Below, in pieces: positions 27,000-35,483 of a stretch of 64,000 nucleotides of DNA. Both the position numbers and the translations under genes were made by a program. A model generated the notes under the pieces. That model saw nothing but the letters and a program-made list of their open reading frames with translations. It searched no databases and was not told the DNA's origin. Each line of letters opens with the position of its first letter. The stretch's first letter is position 1. Source of the stretch: a bacterium (lineage in GTDB: Bacteria > Desulfobacterota > DSWW01); the NCBI GenBank assembly GCA_028277985.1, contig JANQFG010000090.1, positions 1-64,000 of the forward strand. The letters are read 5' to 3'.

Positions 27000-28137
27000 A
27001 GACGTTCTCACGGGAGAGCACTTCCTGAACGGTGACGATGCCAGTGCCGAGGGGGCCATTGCAGCCGGCTGCCGGTTCTTTGCAGGCTACCCGATCACAC
27101 CGGCAACGGAGATCGCCGAGCGAATGGCAAAGAGACTGCCGGAGGTCTCCGGCGTGTACATCCAGATGGAGGACGAGATCGCCTCCATGGCAGCGGTACT
27201 TGGGGCCTCCTGGGGAGGCACCAAGTCCATGACGGCCACCTCGGGTCCGGGCTTTTCGCTCATGATGGAGAACATCGGGCTCGGGATGATGATGGAGACG
27301 CCCTGCGTGGTAGTGAACATCATGCGCGGGGGACCTTCCACCGGGCTTCCGACCCTGGTGGGGCAGGGGGACGTGATGCAGGCTCGCTGGGGATCCCACG
27401 GGGACTACGGGGTGATCGCCCTGACCCCGTCTTCGCCCCAGGAGGCCTTCGACCTCACGATCGAGGCCTTCGCCCTGTCCGAGAGATATCGGATCCCGGT
27501 GCTCGTCATGAGTGACGAGCTCGTGGGGCACATGTATGAGCGGGTCGTCATCCCCGAGAAGAAGGTCCTTCCCAGGATCCGCCGGAGAAAGCCCAGGAAG
27601 GATCCGAGCGAACATCTGCCCTTCATGGGCGGGGAGGACCTGGTTCCGCCCATGGCCTGTGCAGGGGAGGGGTACCGGCTCCACGTTACCGGATTGACCC
27701 ACGACGAGAAAGGCTACCCCGTGATCACGGCCGAGGCCCAGGAGCGGCTCGTCAGACGGCTCTGCGACAAGATCCGGCGGCATGCCCACGAAATCGTCCG
27801 GATCGAGGAGGAAGGAACCGAAGACGCGGAGATCATCGTCGTGGCCTATGGCTGTTCCGCGCGAACTGCAAGGGAATCCGTGCAACTGGCAAGGAAGAGC
27901 GGGAAGAAGGTCGGGTTCCTTCGCCTGCTCACCATCTGGCCCTTCCCGGAGGACAGGATCCGGCAACTTGCCACGAACGGCGCCAAGGGGTTCGTGGTGC
28001 CGGAGGTGAACTACGGGCAGATCGCCGGAGAAGTGGAAAGGTGTGCGGTGGGAAGGGATGTTCTAATGGTTGGTTTGATGGGGGGTGCTGTGCACACCCC
28101 TGAAATCATCCTTGAGGCGATCGAGGAGATGGCCTGA
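26986..28137 (+). CDS. korA: 2-oxoacid:ferredoxin oxidoreductase, alpha subunit
   Basis: A 383-residue subunit starting at a GTG inside the end of korD. It has the pyrimidine-binding domain signature GAIAAGCRFFAGYPITPATE and the conserved VVNIMRGGPSTGLPT and QGDVMQARWGSHGD segments that line the substrate and thiamine sites. With the beta subunit it oxidatively decarboxylates a 2-oxoacid to its acyl-CoA and reduces ferredoxin. The absence of a fused gamma domain agrees with the separate korC downstream. It ends with a 1-nt overlap on korB. Confidence 0.92.
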   Translation: MSKDKDVLTGEHFLNGDDASAEGAIAAGCRFFAGYPITPATEIAERMAKRLPEVSGVYIQMEDEIASMAAVLGASWGGTKSMTATSGPGFSLMMENIGLGMMMETPCVVVNIMRGGPSTGLPTLVGQGDVMQARWGSHGDYGVIALTPSSPQEAFDLTIEAFALSERYRIPVLVMSDELVGHMYERVVIPEKKVLPRIRRRKPRKDPSEHLPFMGGEDLVPPMACAGEGYRLHVTGLTHDEKGYPVITAEAQERLVRRLCDKIRRHAHEIVRIEEEGTEDAEIIVVAYGCSARTARESVQLARKSGKKVGFLRLLTIWPFPEDRIRQLATNGAKGFVVPEVNYGQIAGEVERCAVGRDVLMVGLMGGAVHTPEIILEAIEEMA

Positions 28138-29033
28138 TGCGATACAAACTTGTCGAACTCGAGCCTTACAGGCCCGAGGATACCCAGCAGAAAATCGATG
28201 AAGACCACGGGCTGCACCCGGATGACAAGTACTTGAAGCCGGGGCGCATCCCGCATATCTGGTGCCCGGGATGCGGACTGGGGATCGTGCTCGCAGCCTT
28301 CATCAAGGGCATGGACAGCATGGAAGTGAATGTTGACAACTGCGCCGTTGTTTCCGGTATCGGATGCACCGGGAGGGTGGCAGGCTATCTCGACATGGAT
28401 ACCTATCACACCACCCACGGCAGGGCCATCCCTTTTGCCACAGGGCTGAAGTGCGCCAAGCCGGAGATGGAGGTGGTCGTGTTCAGCGGTGACGGCGACC
28501 TCTTTGCCATCGGGGGGAATCATCTCATCCACGCGGCCCGAAGGAACATGGATCTGACCGTCATCTGCGTGAACAACTTCAACTACGGCATGACCGGCGG
28601 GCAGTCCGGCCCGACCACGCACATGACGGCCAAAACGGTCACGACTCCCTACGGGAATTGCGAGTACCCCTTCAACCTGACACACCTCGCCTACGCGAGC
28701 GGTGCGGTGTACGTGGCGAGGTGGACAAGCTTTCACGCCCGGTATCTGATCGAATCGATCCGGAAGTGTTTCAGCAAGAAGGGATTCAAGTTCATCGAGG
28801 TTCTGACCCCATGCCCCACGGGTTACGGAAGGCCGAACAAGCTGGGAACCGGCTTGGAACAGATGAAGGACTACCGGGACAACAGCGAGATTCGCAACGG
28901 CATCAACCCCATGGAGGCGGACGCAGCCCTCAGGGGCCCGATCGTGGTCGGAGAGTTCGTGGACCAGGAGAAGCCGACCTTCCTGGATCGCTACAACGAA
29001 GACATCCTTGGCAAGATGTCTTCTTCGGGTTGA
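28137..29033 (+). CDS. korB: 2-oxoacid:ferredoxin oxidoreductase, beta subunit (thiamine diphosphate binding)
   Basis: A 298-residue subunit. Cys43 and Cys46 in IWCPGCGLG help hold the internal [4Fe-4S] cluster; the thiamine diphosphate/Mg motif is SGDGD at 117-121 with the trailing NNFNYGMTGGQ. Its N-terminal 35 residues extend beyond the usual catalytic start but are in frame after the overlapping ATG. The enzyme is cytoplasmic and forms the catalytic pair with KorA. Substrate cannot be decided from these residues alone. Confidence 0.92.
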   Translation: MRYKLVELEPYRPEDTQQKIDEDHGLHPDDKYLKPGRIPHIWCPGCGLGIVLAAFIKGMDSMEVNVDNCAVVSGIGCTGRVAGYLDMDTYHTTHGRAIPFATGLKCAKPEMEVVVFSGDGDLFAIGGNHLIHAARRNMDLTVICVNNFNYGMTGGQSGPTTHMTAKTVTTPYGNCEYPFNLTHLAYASGAVYVARWTSFHARYLIESIRKCFSKKGFKFIEVLTPCPTGYGRPNKLGTGLEQMKDYRDNSEIRNGINPMEADAALRGPIVVGEFVDQEKPTFLDRYNEDILGKMSSSG

Positions 29034-29074
29034 GGCCCTGGTTCGGCAGGATTCTCAAGAATAGAGGATTTCCC

Positions 29075-29683
29075 ATGATGATGAAACCGAATGAAACCCA
29101 GGCCGGGAGCGCTGCAGGAGCCAGGGAAAGACTCGAGGTCCGTCTTTCCGGGTTCGGCGGACAGGGAATCGTGCTCGCCGGCAACATCCTCGGGAGGGGT
29201 GTGACCCTCTTCGAGGGCAAGAACGCAGTCTTCACCCAGAGCTACGGTCCCGAGGCTCGAGGCGGGGCATGCAGCGCGGATGTGGTGATCTCCGAGGGAG
29301 ACATCCACTATCCGAAGGTCACCCAGCCGGACATCCTCGTATTCATGTCCGAGGAGGCGAAGAATACCTACGGGAAGCTCCTCGAGCCCGAAACCACCGT
29401 GATCATCGACAAGGATCTGGTGCGTATGGACGGGCTGGAGGGGAGGTGCTCCCGCCTGTTCTCGGTCCCTGCCACTCGCTTTGCCGAGGAGCTGGGAAGG
29501 AGGATGGTTGCCAACATCGTGATGCTCGGGTTCCTCACAGCGGTCACGGGTGTGGTCGGGCACGACCCCATGCAGAGCGCGGTGCTGGCCTCTGTGCCCA
29601 AGGGAACCGAAGAACTCAACACCAAGGCCTTTGAAAAGGGATATCAATATGGGCAAGAAGGCAAAGGCGGACAAGCCGGTTAA
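29075..29683 (+). CDS. korC: 2-oxoacid:ferredoxin oxidoreductase, gamma subunit
   Basis: A 202-residue subunit from the ATG at 29075 (AGAGGA upstream). It carries the GFGGQGIVLAGNILG motif that begins gamma domains, followed by QSYGPEARGGACSADVVIS, and completes the KorDABC complex. The gene lies 41 nt after korB, and its last 35 nt overlap the start of hdrA, so translation of the oxidoreductase and the Hdr module is closely linked. Confidence 0.9.
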   Translation: MMMKPNETQAGSAAGARERLEVRLSGFGGQGIVLAGNILGRGVTLFEGKNAVFTQSYGPEARGGACSADVVISEGDIHYPKVTQPDILVFMSEEAKNTYGKLLEPETTVIIDKDLVRMDGLEGRCSRLFSVPATRFAEELGRRMVANIVMLGFLTAVTGVVGHDPMQSAVLASVPKGTEELNTKAFEKGYQYGQEGKGGQAG

Positions 29684-32138
29684 GGAGAACCCCGCAAGCC
29701 TGGCAGAAGACGGCCCGCGAGTTGGGGTCTTTGTCTGCCACTGCGGCCTGAATATCGACGGGTCCCTGGACTGCGAAGAGGTCGCGAAATATGCGGCTAC
29801 CCTGGATGACGTTGTGCTCGCCACCGATTCCATGTACACCTGCTCCGATTCGGGGCAGGAGCAGATCAAGGCAGCCATCAAGGAGCACAAGCTCAACCGG
29901 GTGGTCGTTGCCTCGTGCACGCCGAGATTGCACGAGCCCACCTTCCGGGCTGCCTGTGTCGAGGGGGGACTGAACCCCTACCTGTTCGATATGGCCAACA
30001 TCCGGGAGCACTGCAGCTGGGTGCACCTGCACGACCGGGAGGGCGCTACCGAGAAGGCGAAGGACCTGGTCAAGATGTCTGTGGCCCGGGCCCGTCTGCT
30101 GGAGCCTCAGATCGAGACCGAGGTTCCCATTACGCCCCAGGCGATGGTCGTCGGCGGGGGCGTCGCCGGGATTCAGGCTGCCCTGGACCTGGCCGATGCG
30201 GGCTACAAGGTCTACCTGGTGGAGAAGGAAGCGAGCATCGGTGGACGTATGGCCCAGATCGACAAGACCTTCCCGACCATGGACTGCTCGATCTGCATCC
30301 TGGCGCCCAAGATGTCCGAGGTGGGCCGCCATCCGAACATCGAGCTCATGACCATGAGCGAGGTGGAATCGGTAGAAGGGTATATCGGGAACTTTCAGGT
30401 CAAGGTGCGGAAGAAGCCCCGCTACGTGACCGATGACTGCACCTACTGCGGGGACTGTATCAAGGAATGCCCGCAGCACATGCCGAACGAGTTCGATTGT
30501 GGGCTCTCCACGAGAAGGGCGATCTACTCCCCCTTTGCGCAGGCCGTGCCGGCGACCTACCTGATCGACATGGAGTCCTGCATGAACAAGCACGGCATCG
30601 TGGCCTGCGACCGGTGCTACCAGCTGTGCCAGCACAAGTGCATCGACTACTCCCAGAAGGAGGAGATCCTGGACCTGAAGGTGGGCACGATCATCGTGTG
30701 CACCGGAAGCGATGTGTACGATCCCTCTTCCCTGACAGAGCTTGGCTACCATCGCTTCCAGAACGTGATCACCGCCCTGGAGTTCGAGCGGCTCATCAAC
30801 GCGGGCGGCCCGACGGGCGGGAACCTGATCCGCCCTTCGGACAAGAAGATCCCGAAGACGGTGGCTTTTCTTCAGTGCATCGGCTCCCGGTCGAAGCGAT
30901 CCAACCCGTACTGCAGCAACATCTGCTGCATGAACACGATCAAGGATGCCCTGCTCATCCGGGAACACTGGCCCGACACGAAGATCTATGTCTTCTACAT
31001 GGATATTCGAGCCTTTGGTAAGGGCTTCGAGGATCTGCTCATGCGGGCGCGCAGGGAGGGCGTGATCTTCATCCGTGGAATCCCGGGCGAGATCCTGCAA
31101 GACGACCATACGAACAACCTGAGGCTGATCGGCGAGAACACGCTCCTGAGCAAGCTCTACGAGTACGAAGTGGACATGGTCATCCTGTCCACGGGAATCG
31201 AGCCGAGGAAGGATTCCGCAGTGGTCAAGCGGCTCCTGTCGCTGCCGAGCATGGCGGACGGGTTCTTCATGGAGGCACATCCGAAGCTCAGGCCCGTGGA
31301 TACCCCGACAGGGGGCATCTTTCTGGCCGGGTGTGCCGAAGGCCCGAAGGACATCAAGGACAGTGTGACCCAGGCGAGCGCTGCCGCTTCCCGGGCCAAC
31401 ATTCTCATGGCCAAGGGCAAGGTGACCGTGGAGGCGATCACCTCCGTGATCGACCCCGAATACTGCACGGGATGCGGACTGTGTGCCCGGGTCTGCCCGT
31501 ACGGGGCGATTCAGGTGGACGAGGAGGCAAAGACCGCCACCGTGGTGGAGGCTGCCTGCTCCGGATGCGGGACCTGCGGCCCGGAGTGCAACTTCGGCGC
31601 CATCACGATGAGGCATTTCGAAGACCATCAGATCCTCTCACAGATCGATGCCCTGGCCGAAGAGGATGCGGAAGGCAAGATCCTCGCCTTCTGCTGCAAC
31701 TGGTGCTCCTACGCGGGCGCCGATTTCTCGGGCGTGAGCCGCATGCAGTACCCGACCGAGGTCCGGATCGTGCGAACCATGTGCTCGGGCAGGGTGGATG
31801 CGAAATTCATTGAGTATGCCTTTTCCAAGGGTATCGCAGCGGTGCTGGTCTCCGGGTGCCACATCGGGGACTGCCACTATATCAACGCCAACCGCCAGAC
31901 CGAAAAACGGGTCCAGCGCATGTGGAGGAAGATGGCCAGGCTCGGTCTGAACAAAGAGCGCCTCCGTCTCGCCTGGATCAGTGCTGCGGAGGGCCTGCGA
32001 TTCTCACAGGAAATCAGTGCGATGAAGGAAATCGTGGAGCAGGTCACCCCCGAGGAGATCGAGAAGGGGATCGAGGCCTTTGCCCCGAAGGAACCGAAGG
32101 GAGAGCGTTCCGATGAAGAAACCCGACCTATTCAATGA
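29649..32138 (+). CDS. hdrA: HdrA-like flavoprotein fused to an MvhD-type domain
   Basis: An 829-residue flavin/Fe-S protein that should receive and split or merge electron flows. In order: an N-terminal cluster region (VCHCG at 29-33, TCSDSGQ, SCTPRLHE, EHCSW); an FAD domain with GGGVAGIQAA at 169-178 and MDCSIC; an inserted ferredoxin motif C264/267/270/274; two ferredoxin motifs near 606-650 (CTGCGLCARVCP, CSGCGTCGPEC); and from about 675 an MvhD domain (FCCNWCSYAGAD, SGCHIGDCHY) that binds a [2Fe-2S] cluster. In methanogens and some sulfate reducers MvhD links HdrA to an electron donor. All ligand positions are Cys, not selenocysteine. The start at 29649 is inside the korC 3-prime end. 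Confidence 0.9.
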   Translation: MGKKAKADKPVKENPASLAEDGPRVGVFVCHCGLNIDGSLDCEEVAKYAATLDDVVLATDSMYTCSDSGQEQIKAAIKEHKLNRVVVASCTPRLHEPTFRAACVEGGLNPYLFDMANIREHCSWVHLHDREGATEKAKDLVKMSVARARLLEPQIETEVPITPQAMVVGGGVAGIQAALDLADAGYKVYLVEKEASIGGRMAQIDKTFPTMDCSICILAPKMSEVGRHPNIELMTMSEVESVEGYIGNFQVKVRKKPRYVTDDCTYCGDCIKECPQHMPNEFDCGLSTRRAIYSPFAQAVPATYLIDMESCMNKHGIVACDRCYQLCQHKCIDYSQKEEILDLKVGTIIVCTGSDVYDPSSLTELGYHRFQNVITALEFERLINAGGPTGGNLIRPSDKKIPKTVAFLQCIGSRSKRSNPYCSNICCMNTIKDALLIREHWPDTKIYVFYMDIRAFGKGFEDLLMRARREGVIFIRGIPGEILQDDHTNNLRLIGENTLLSKLYEYEVDMVILSTGIEPRKDSAVVKRLLSLPSMADGFFMEAHPKLRPVDTPTGGIFLAGCAEGPKDIKDSVTQASAAASRANILMAKGKVTVEAITSVIDPEYCTGCGLCARVCPYGAIQVDEEAKTATVVEAACSGCGTCGPECNFGAITMRHFEDHQILSQIDALAEEDAEGKILAFCCNWCSYAGADFSGVSRMQYPTEVRIVRTMCSGRVDAKFIEYAFSKGIAAVLVSGCHIGDCHYINANRQTEKRVQRMWRKMARLGLNKERLRLAWISAAEGLRFSQEISAMKEIVEQVTPEEIEKGIEAFAPKEPKGERSDEETRPIQ

Positions 32139-32568
32139 GGAACTCCTCTACGAGTGCTATCAATGCGCGCGGTGCACGGGGAGCTGTCCGGCCGCTTTTG
32201 CCGTGGAGGGGTTCAATCCGAGGAATATACTGCTCACCTATCTTCGCCTCGGCGTGGATGCGGTGATCACGGACGAGAAGCTCTGGTGTTGCACGACCTG
32301 CCACGTCTGTGAAGATCGCTGCCCTCAGTTGATCGACGTTGCGGACCTGCTCTGCTCCCTGATGAACGAGGCGGCCAAGAAGGGCCACGTTCCGGAAAAG
32401 GTGCGGTCCAGCGCGGAGACGGTCCTCCACACCGGAAGGGCGCTCCTGGTGTCCAAGAGGGTGGAGGGAATTCGTGAGAAACTTGGCCTGAAGCCCCTGC
32501 CAGAGGTGCCTGTGGAAGAGGTGGAGGGAATCCTGGAGAAAACCGGGCTTGCTGCTCTGATAGGATGA
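32113..32568 (+). CDS. hdrC: HdrC-like iron-sulfur subunit
   Basis: A 151-residue electron-transfer subunit with two cubane motifs: C15/18/21/25 (CYQCARCTGSCP) and C60/63/66/70 (CTTCHVCEDRCP). It would connect HdrA clusters to the HdrB active site. It begins 26 nt before the hdrA stop with its own ATG after GAGAGCGTTCCG, and ends 4 nt before hdrB. The length is slightly shorter than typical methanogen HdrC, with a Glu-rich C-terminal tail (VPVEEVEGILEKTG). Confidence 0.9.
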   Translation: MKKPDLFNEELLYECYQCARCTGSCPAAFAVEGFNPRNILLTYLRLGVDAVITDEKLWCCTTCHVCEDRCPQLIDVADLLCSLMNEAAKKGHVPEKVRSSAETVLHTGRALLVSKRVEGIREKLGLKPLPEVPVEEVEGILEKTGLAALIG

Positions 32569-32572
32569 ACCG

Positions 32573-33454
32573 ATGCGATATGCTTTCTTCGTAGGATGCG
32601 TGATGCCGGTGAAGTACCCGGGCTTCGAGAGTGCTACCCGGGTGGTTGCCGAGGCCCTTGGGATCGAGTTGGTGGACTTGCCGTTCAGCTGCTGTTCTGC
32701 GCCCACCCTTCTGAAGCTCGTTCAGTATGAAAGCTGGCTGGCCCTGGCCGCCAGAAATCTTGCCCTGGCCGAGAAGGAGGACCTCCCGATCCTGACGGTC
32801 TGCAACGGGTGCACCAACACCCTGAGAGAGGCCAGACAGGTGCTAAAGAACGATACAGGGCAGAGGAAGAAAGTGAACCAGGTTCTGGAGCCCTATGGAA
32901 AGGAAGTCGCGGGCGAGGTGAGGGTCAATCATATTCTCGACGTGCTCCGTGACGACGTGGGGCTCGACAAGATCCGTGAGAGAACCGAGAAGGAGCTGCC
33001 TTTTCGCATCGGCTGCCACTATGGGTGCCACTTCTTCCGGCCGCCCCGGATCATGTACCCGGACCGGCTTTCCGCCAGCCAGCACTTCCTGCCCACTCAG
33101 ATGGACGAAATCCTCGGCGCGGCGGGCCTGACCCCGGTCCAGTACAACCGCAGGCTTCTCTGTTGCGGCTCCGGGCTCGGGACCAAGGTGGACCTCGACT
33201 CGGCCAACCAGATCACCAAAGAGAAGCTGAGCCACATGGCCGACAAGGACGTGGAGGCCATCTGCGTGGGATGTCCCTCGTGCTTCGAGCAGTTCGACCG
33301 GGCCCAGGTGCTGCTGAATCGAAAGGAAGACTGTGATTTCGCGATGCCCGTGCTGTACATCTCTCAGCTTCTCGGTCTCGCCTTTGGCGTTCCGGAGGAG
33401 AAGCTGGGATTCGATCTTCACCGCACGAAGGTGACACCTTTGCTCAAAGGGTAG
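32573..33454 (+). CDS. hdrB: HdrB-like catalytic subunit with two CCG domains
   Basis: A 293-residue subunit with duplicated CCG (cysteine-rich) domains. Domain 1 has Cys9, Cys40-Cys41 and Cys77-x2-Cys80; domain 2 has Cys148, Cys152, Cys197-Cys198 and Cys231-x2-Cys234. In heterodisulfide reductases these bind two noncubane [4Fe-4S] clusters that reduce a disulfide. In a bacterium the substrate is not CoM-S-S-CoB and is unknown. No hydrogenase or pyridine-nucleotide subunit gene lies in the operon, so KorDABC-generated ferredoxin is the evident donor. Confidence 0.9.
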   Translation: MRYAFFVGCVMPVKYPGFESATRVVAEALGIELVDLPFSCCSAPTLLKLVQYESWLALAARNLALAEKEDLPILTVCNGCTNTLREARQVLKNDTGQRKKVNQVLEPYGKEVAGEVRVNHILDVLRDDVGLDKIRERTEKELPFRIGCHYGCHFFRPPRIMYPDRLSASQHFLPTQMDEILGAAGLTPVQYNRRLLCCGSGLGTKVDLDSANQITKEKLSHMADKDVEAICVGCPSCFEQFDRAQVLLNRKEDCDFAMPVLYISQLLGLAFGVPEEKLGFDLHRTKVTPLLKG

Positions 33455-33510
33455 GGGTCGGCTGGAGGCCTCCACCCTTTTCCCGCTCAAGCAACTCCGT
33501 AAGTCCATTC

Positions 33511-33771
33511 ATGTCCGAATGCACCCATAAGACACTGACCCTACTGCAGCAACGAGGGGACAGGCTCAGGTGCCGGGAGTGCCACCTGGTCATCTCCGCA
33601 AATGAACTCGATGGTGGGTTCTGTCCCGAATGCTATGCCGTGCGCGGTGAGAGAAACCGTGATTTCGAACCCCTCGCCGTCGAACAGGACGGAGTCATTC
33701 GATATCGGTGCGAGCAGTGCGGGGCCCTGATCGAATGGCACGCCCACGACGAAAAACCCGAAAATACCTGA
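33511..33771 (+). CDS. Two-zinc-ribbon small protein
   Basis: An 86-residue protein with two Cys-x2-Cys pairs per ribbon-like half: RLRCRECHLVI and FCPECYAV, then RYRCEQCG with a later His (IEWHAH). It probably binds one or two zinc ions. No catalytic domain is visible. It starts 56 nt after hdrB on the same strand and may be the last gene of the kor-hdr operon, or an accessory protein for metal-centre assembly; both ideas are inference. The reading frame is supported by position and the regular Cys spacing more than by any known family. Confidence 0.6.
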   Translation: MSECTHKTLTLLQQRGDRLRCRECHLVISANELDGGFCPECYAVRGERNRDFEPLAVEQDGVIRYRCEQCGALIEWHAHDEKPENT

Positions 33772-33783
33772 ATACTTTGAACC

Positions 33784-33938
33784 CCATCCAGGGATGGTGT
33801 ACCATGGAGCCCCACGGACGAGTCCGTGGTCCCATGAAGACGCCTGCGGCGACATCGCGCCGAAGCTAACGGGAGCATATTTCGGGGCGTGCGCCGAACT
33901 TGATCCACGGCCAAAGCCGTGGTCTGCCGCGAAGGCGG
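33784..33938 (+). ncRNA. Hairpin-rich leader upstream of mttB
   Basis: About 155 nt contain at least five successive inverted repeats: CCATC/GATGG (33784-33797), CCACGGA/TCCGTGG (33812-33829), CGCC/GGCG (33841-33851), TTCGG/CCGAA (33881-33898), CCACGGC/GCCGTGG (33905-33922) and CCGC/GCGG (33927-33938). They end 50 nt before the mttB ATG. The two 7-bp stems are almost the same sequence. I find no cobalamin-box or hammerhead core. It could be a structured regulatory leader or an inserted palindromic repeat. Confidence 0.45.
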
Positions 33939-33987
33939 ATGGCACAGTTTCTTTTCACACTTGAACCAGACAAGGAGTGAGAGAACC

Positions 33988-35445
33988 ATGTTCAAGCGAG
34001 GCAAATTAGGCGGTTTGGAAGGTGGGCAGTATCGTCCTCTCACGGATTCCGACATCCTCTCCATGCACGAGGCGATCGTCAGGATACTCTCCGAAATCGG
34101 GATCAAGGTGGCGAACAGGAAGGGTTTCGAGCTCTTCAAGGAAAAGGGCCTCAAGACGGACGATGAGAAGCAGCTGGTCTACATCCCTCAGGCGTTCCTC
34201 GAGGACTGCATCGATGCGGCGCCCTCGGAGCTCGTCCTGCATGCCCGCGGCAACCCGGACAACAACATCATCGTTGGGGGAAAGCGGGTCCACTTCGGCA
34301 GCGGCGGTACGGCGCTGAACGTGCTGGACCTCGAGACCGGTGCGAAGCGTTTGTCCACCCTCGAAGATGTGCAGAATGTCTCGAAACTGCTCGACTACCT
34401 GGACAACGCGCATTTCCAGGTGATCCCGGTCTACCCGAACGACCTCCCCACCGAAAAAGTGGACATCAACCGCTTCTTTGCCGCCATAAACAACACGAAC
34501 AAGCACGTACAGGGCGGCGTGTACACGGTAGAGGGGACGAAGCAGGTGGTCGAGATGTGCTCCATGATAGCAGGTGGCCTCGAAAAGCTGCAGAAGGAGC
34601 CGTTTGTCTCGTTCATCACCTGTGTGATCAGTCCTCTCGAGATCGACCAGACCTACGGGGATCTCTTGATGACCTGTGCGGAATCCGGTCTTCCCGTTTC
34701 GATCCCGGCCGAACCGTTGACGGGTGCCACGGGCCCCGTCACGATCGCAGGGAATGTGGCCAACCTGTGCGCGGAAACCCTGGCCGGGGCCTGTCTTGCC
34801 CAACTCGTGAACTGGGGGACGCCCGTGCTGATGGCCTGCACCTCCACGTCCACGGATTTGAGGACCATGGCCTACGCTTCCGGGTCGGTGGAGGAAGGCC
34901 TGATCAACGCCTGCGCGGCCCAGATGGCCCAGTTCTACGGGCTCCCTTACTACGGGACTGCCGGCCAGTCCGATTCCAAGCTTCTGGATGCCCAGGCCGG
35001 CTTCGAGGGGGCAATCACGAACCTGCTCGTGGGCATGGCGGGCGGAAACTTCATCCACGATGCGCTCGGCCTGCTCGAATTCTGTATGACCGCCTCGTAC
35101 GAGAAGTACGTGATGGACAACGAAATCCTGGGAGAGGTCATGCGGGTCCTGAAGGGGGTGCGCGTCACGGAGGAGACCCTCGCGGTGGATGTTACGGCCG
35201 AGGTAGGCCCGGGCGGGAACTTTCTACAGGAGGACCACACCTTCGACCATATGCGCAACGAGCACTTCGTGCCGACCGTTGCGGACCGGCAACCGAGGGA
35301 GAATTGGGAGGCATCCGGGAAAAAGGACACCTGGACGCGGTGCCACGAGATCGCCCTCAACGCACTGGCGACTCACAAACCGATGCCGGTGGACGAAGAG
35401 CTCGTAAAGGCCATACGGGCCAAGTTTCCCGGTTTCGTCCAGTAG
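33988..35445 (+). CDS. MttB/MtgB-family corrinoid-dependent methyltransferase (non-pyrrolysine)
   Basis: A 485-residue TIM-barrel methyltransferase of the trimethylamine methyltransferase superfamily, starting at the ATG at 33988 after AAGGAGTGAGAG. The frame has no internal amber codon, so it is not a pyrrolysine trimethylamine enzyme; relatives act on quaternary amines such as glycine betaine, proline betaine or carnitine. Recognisable segments include HFGSGGTALNVLDLETG, PAEPLTGATGPVTIAGN and YGTAGQSDSKLLDAQAG. It passes a methyl group to the corrinoid protein encoded 38 nt downstream. No corrinoid reductive activator or second methyltransferase is in the window, so the methyl acceptor is unknown. 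Confidence 0.85.
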   Translation: MFKRGKLGGLEGGQYRPLTDSDILSMHEAIVRILSEIGIKVANRKGFELFKEKGLKTDDEKQLVYIPQAFLEDCIDAAPSELVLHARGNPDNNIIVGGKRVHFGSGGTALNVLDLETGAKRLSTLEDVQNVSKLLDYLDNAHFQVIPVYPNDLPTEKVDINRFFAAINNTNKHVQGGVYTVEGTKQVVEMCSMIAGGLEKLQKEPFVSFITCVISPLEIDQTYGDLLMTCAESGLPVSIPAEPLTGATGPVTIAGNVANLCAETLAGACLAQLVNWGTPVLMACTSTSTDLRTMAYASGSVEEGLINACAAQMAQFYGLPYYGTAGQSDSKLLDAQAGFEGAITNLLVGMAGGNFIHDALGLLEFCMTASYEKYVMDNEILGEVMRVLKGVRVTEETLAVDVTAEVGPGGNFLQEDHTFDHMRNEHFVPTVADRQPRENWEASGKKDTWTRCHEIALNALATHKPMPVDEELVKAIRAKFPGFVQ

Positions 35446-35483
35446 GAGAGAGTGCACCTTCACCACGAAGGAGGACAGGACAG

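Noticed and set aside
29616..31628. A 670-codon open frame antisense to hdrA
   Set aside because: The His/Arg/Leu-rich product is a typical shadow of a GC-rich gene. HdrA has full motif support.
29649..32138. Selenocysteine in the HdrA-MvhD fusion, suggested by the nearby selB gene
   Set aside because: The frame contains no internal TGA and all ligand positions are Cys.
33811..33870. Hammerhead ribozyme or cobalamin riboswitch in the mttB leader
   Set aside because: The GACGAGTCC hairpin recalls stem II of a hammerhead, but the CUGANGA and GAAA core is missing, and no B12 box is present.
33988..35445. Pyrrolysine-containing trimethylamine methyltransferase
   Set aside because: No in-frame amber codon occurs within the catalytic domain; the only TAG is the terminal stop, and no Pyl synthesis genes are seen.
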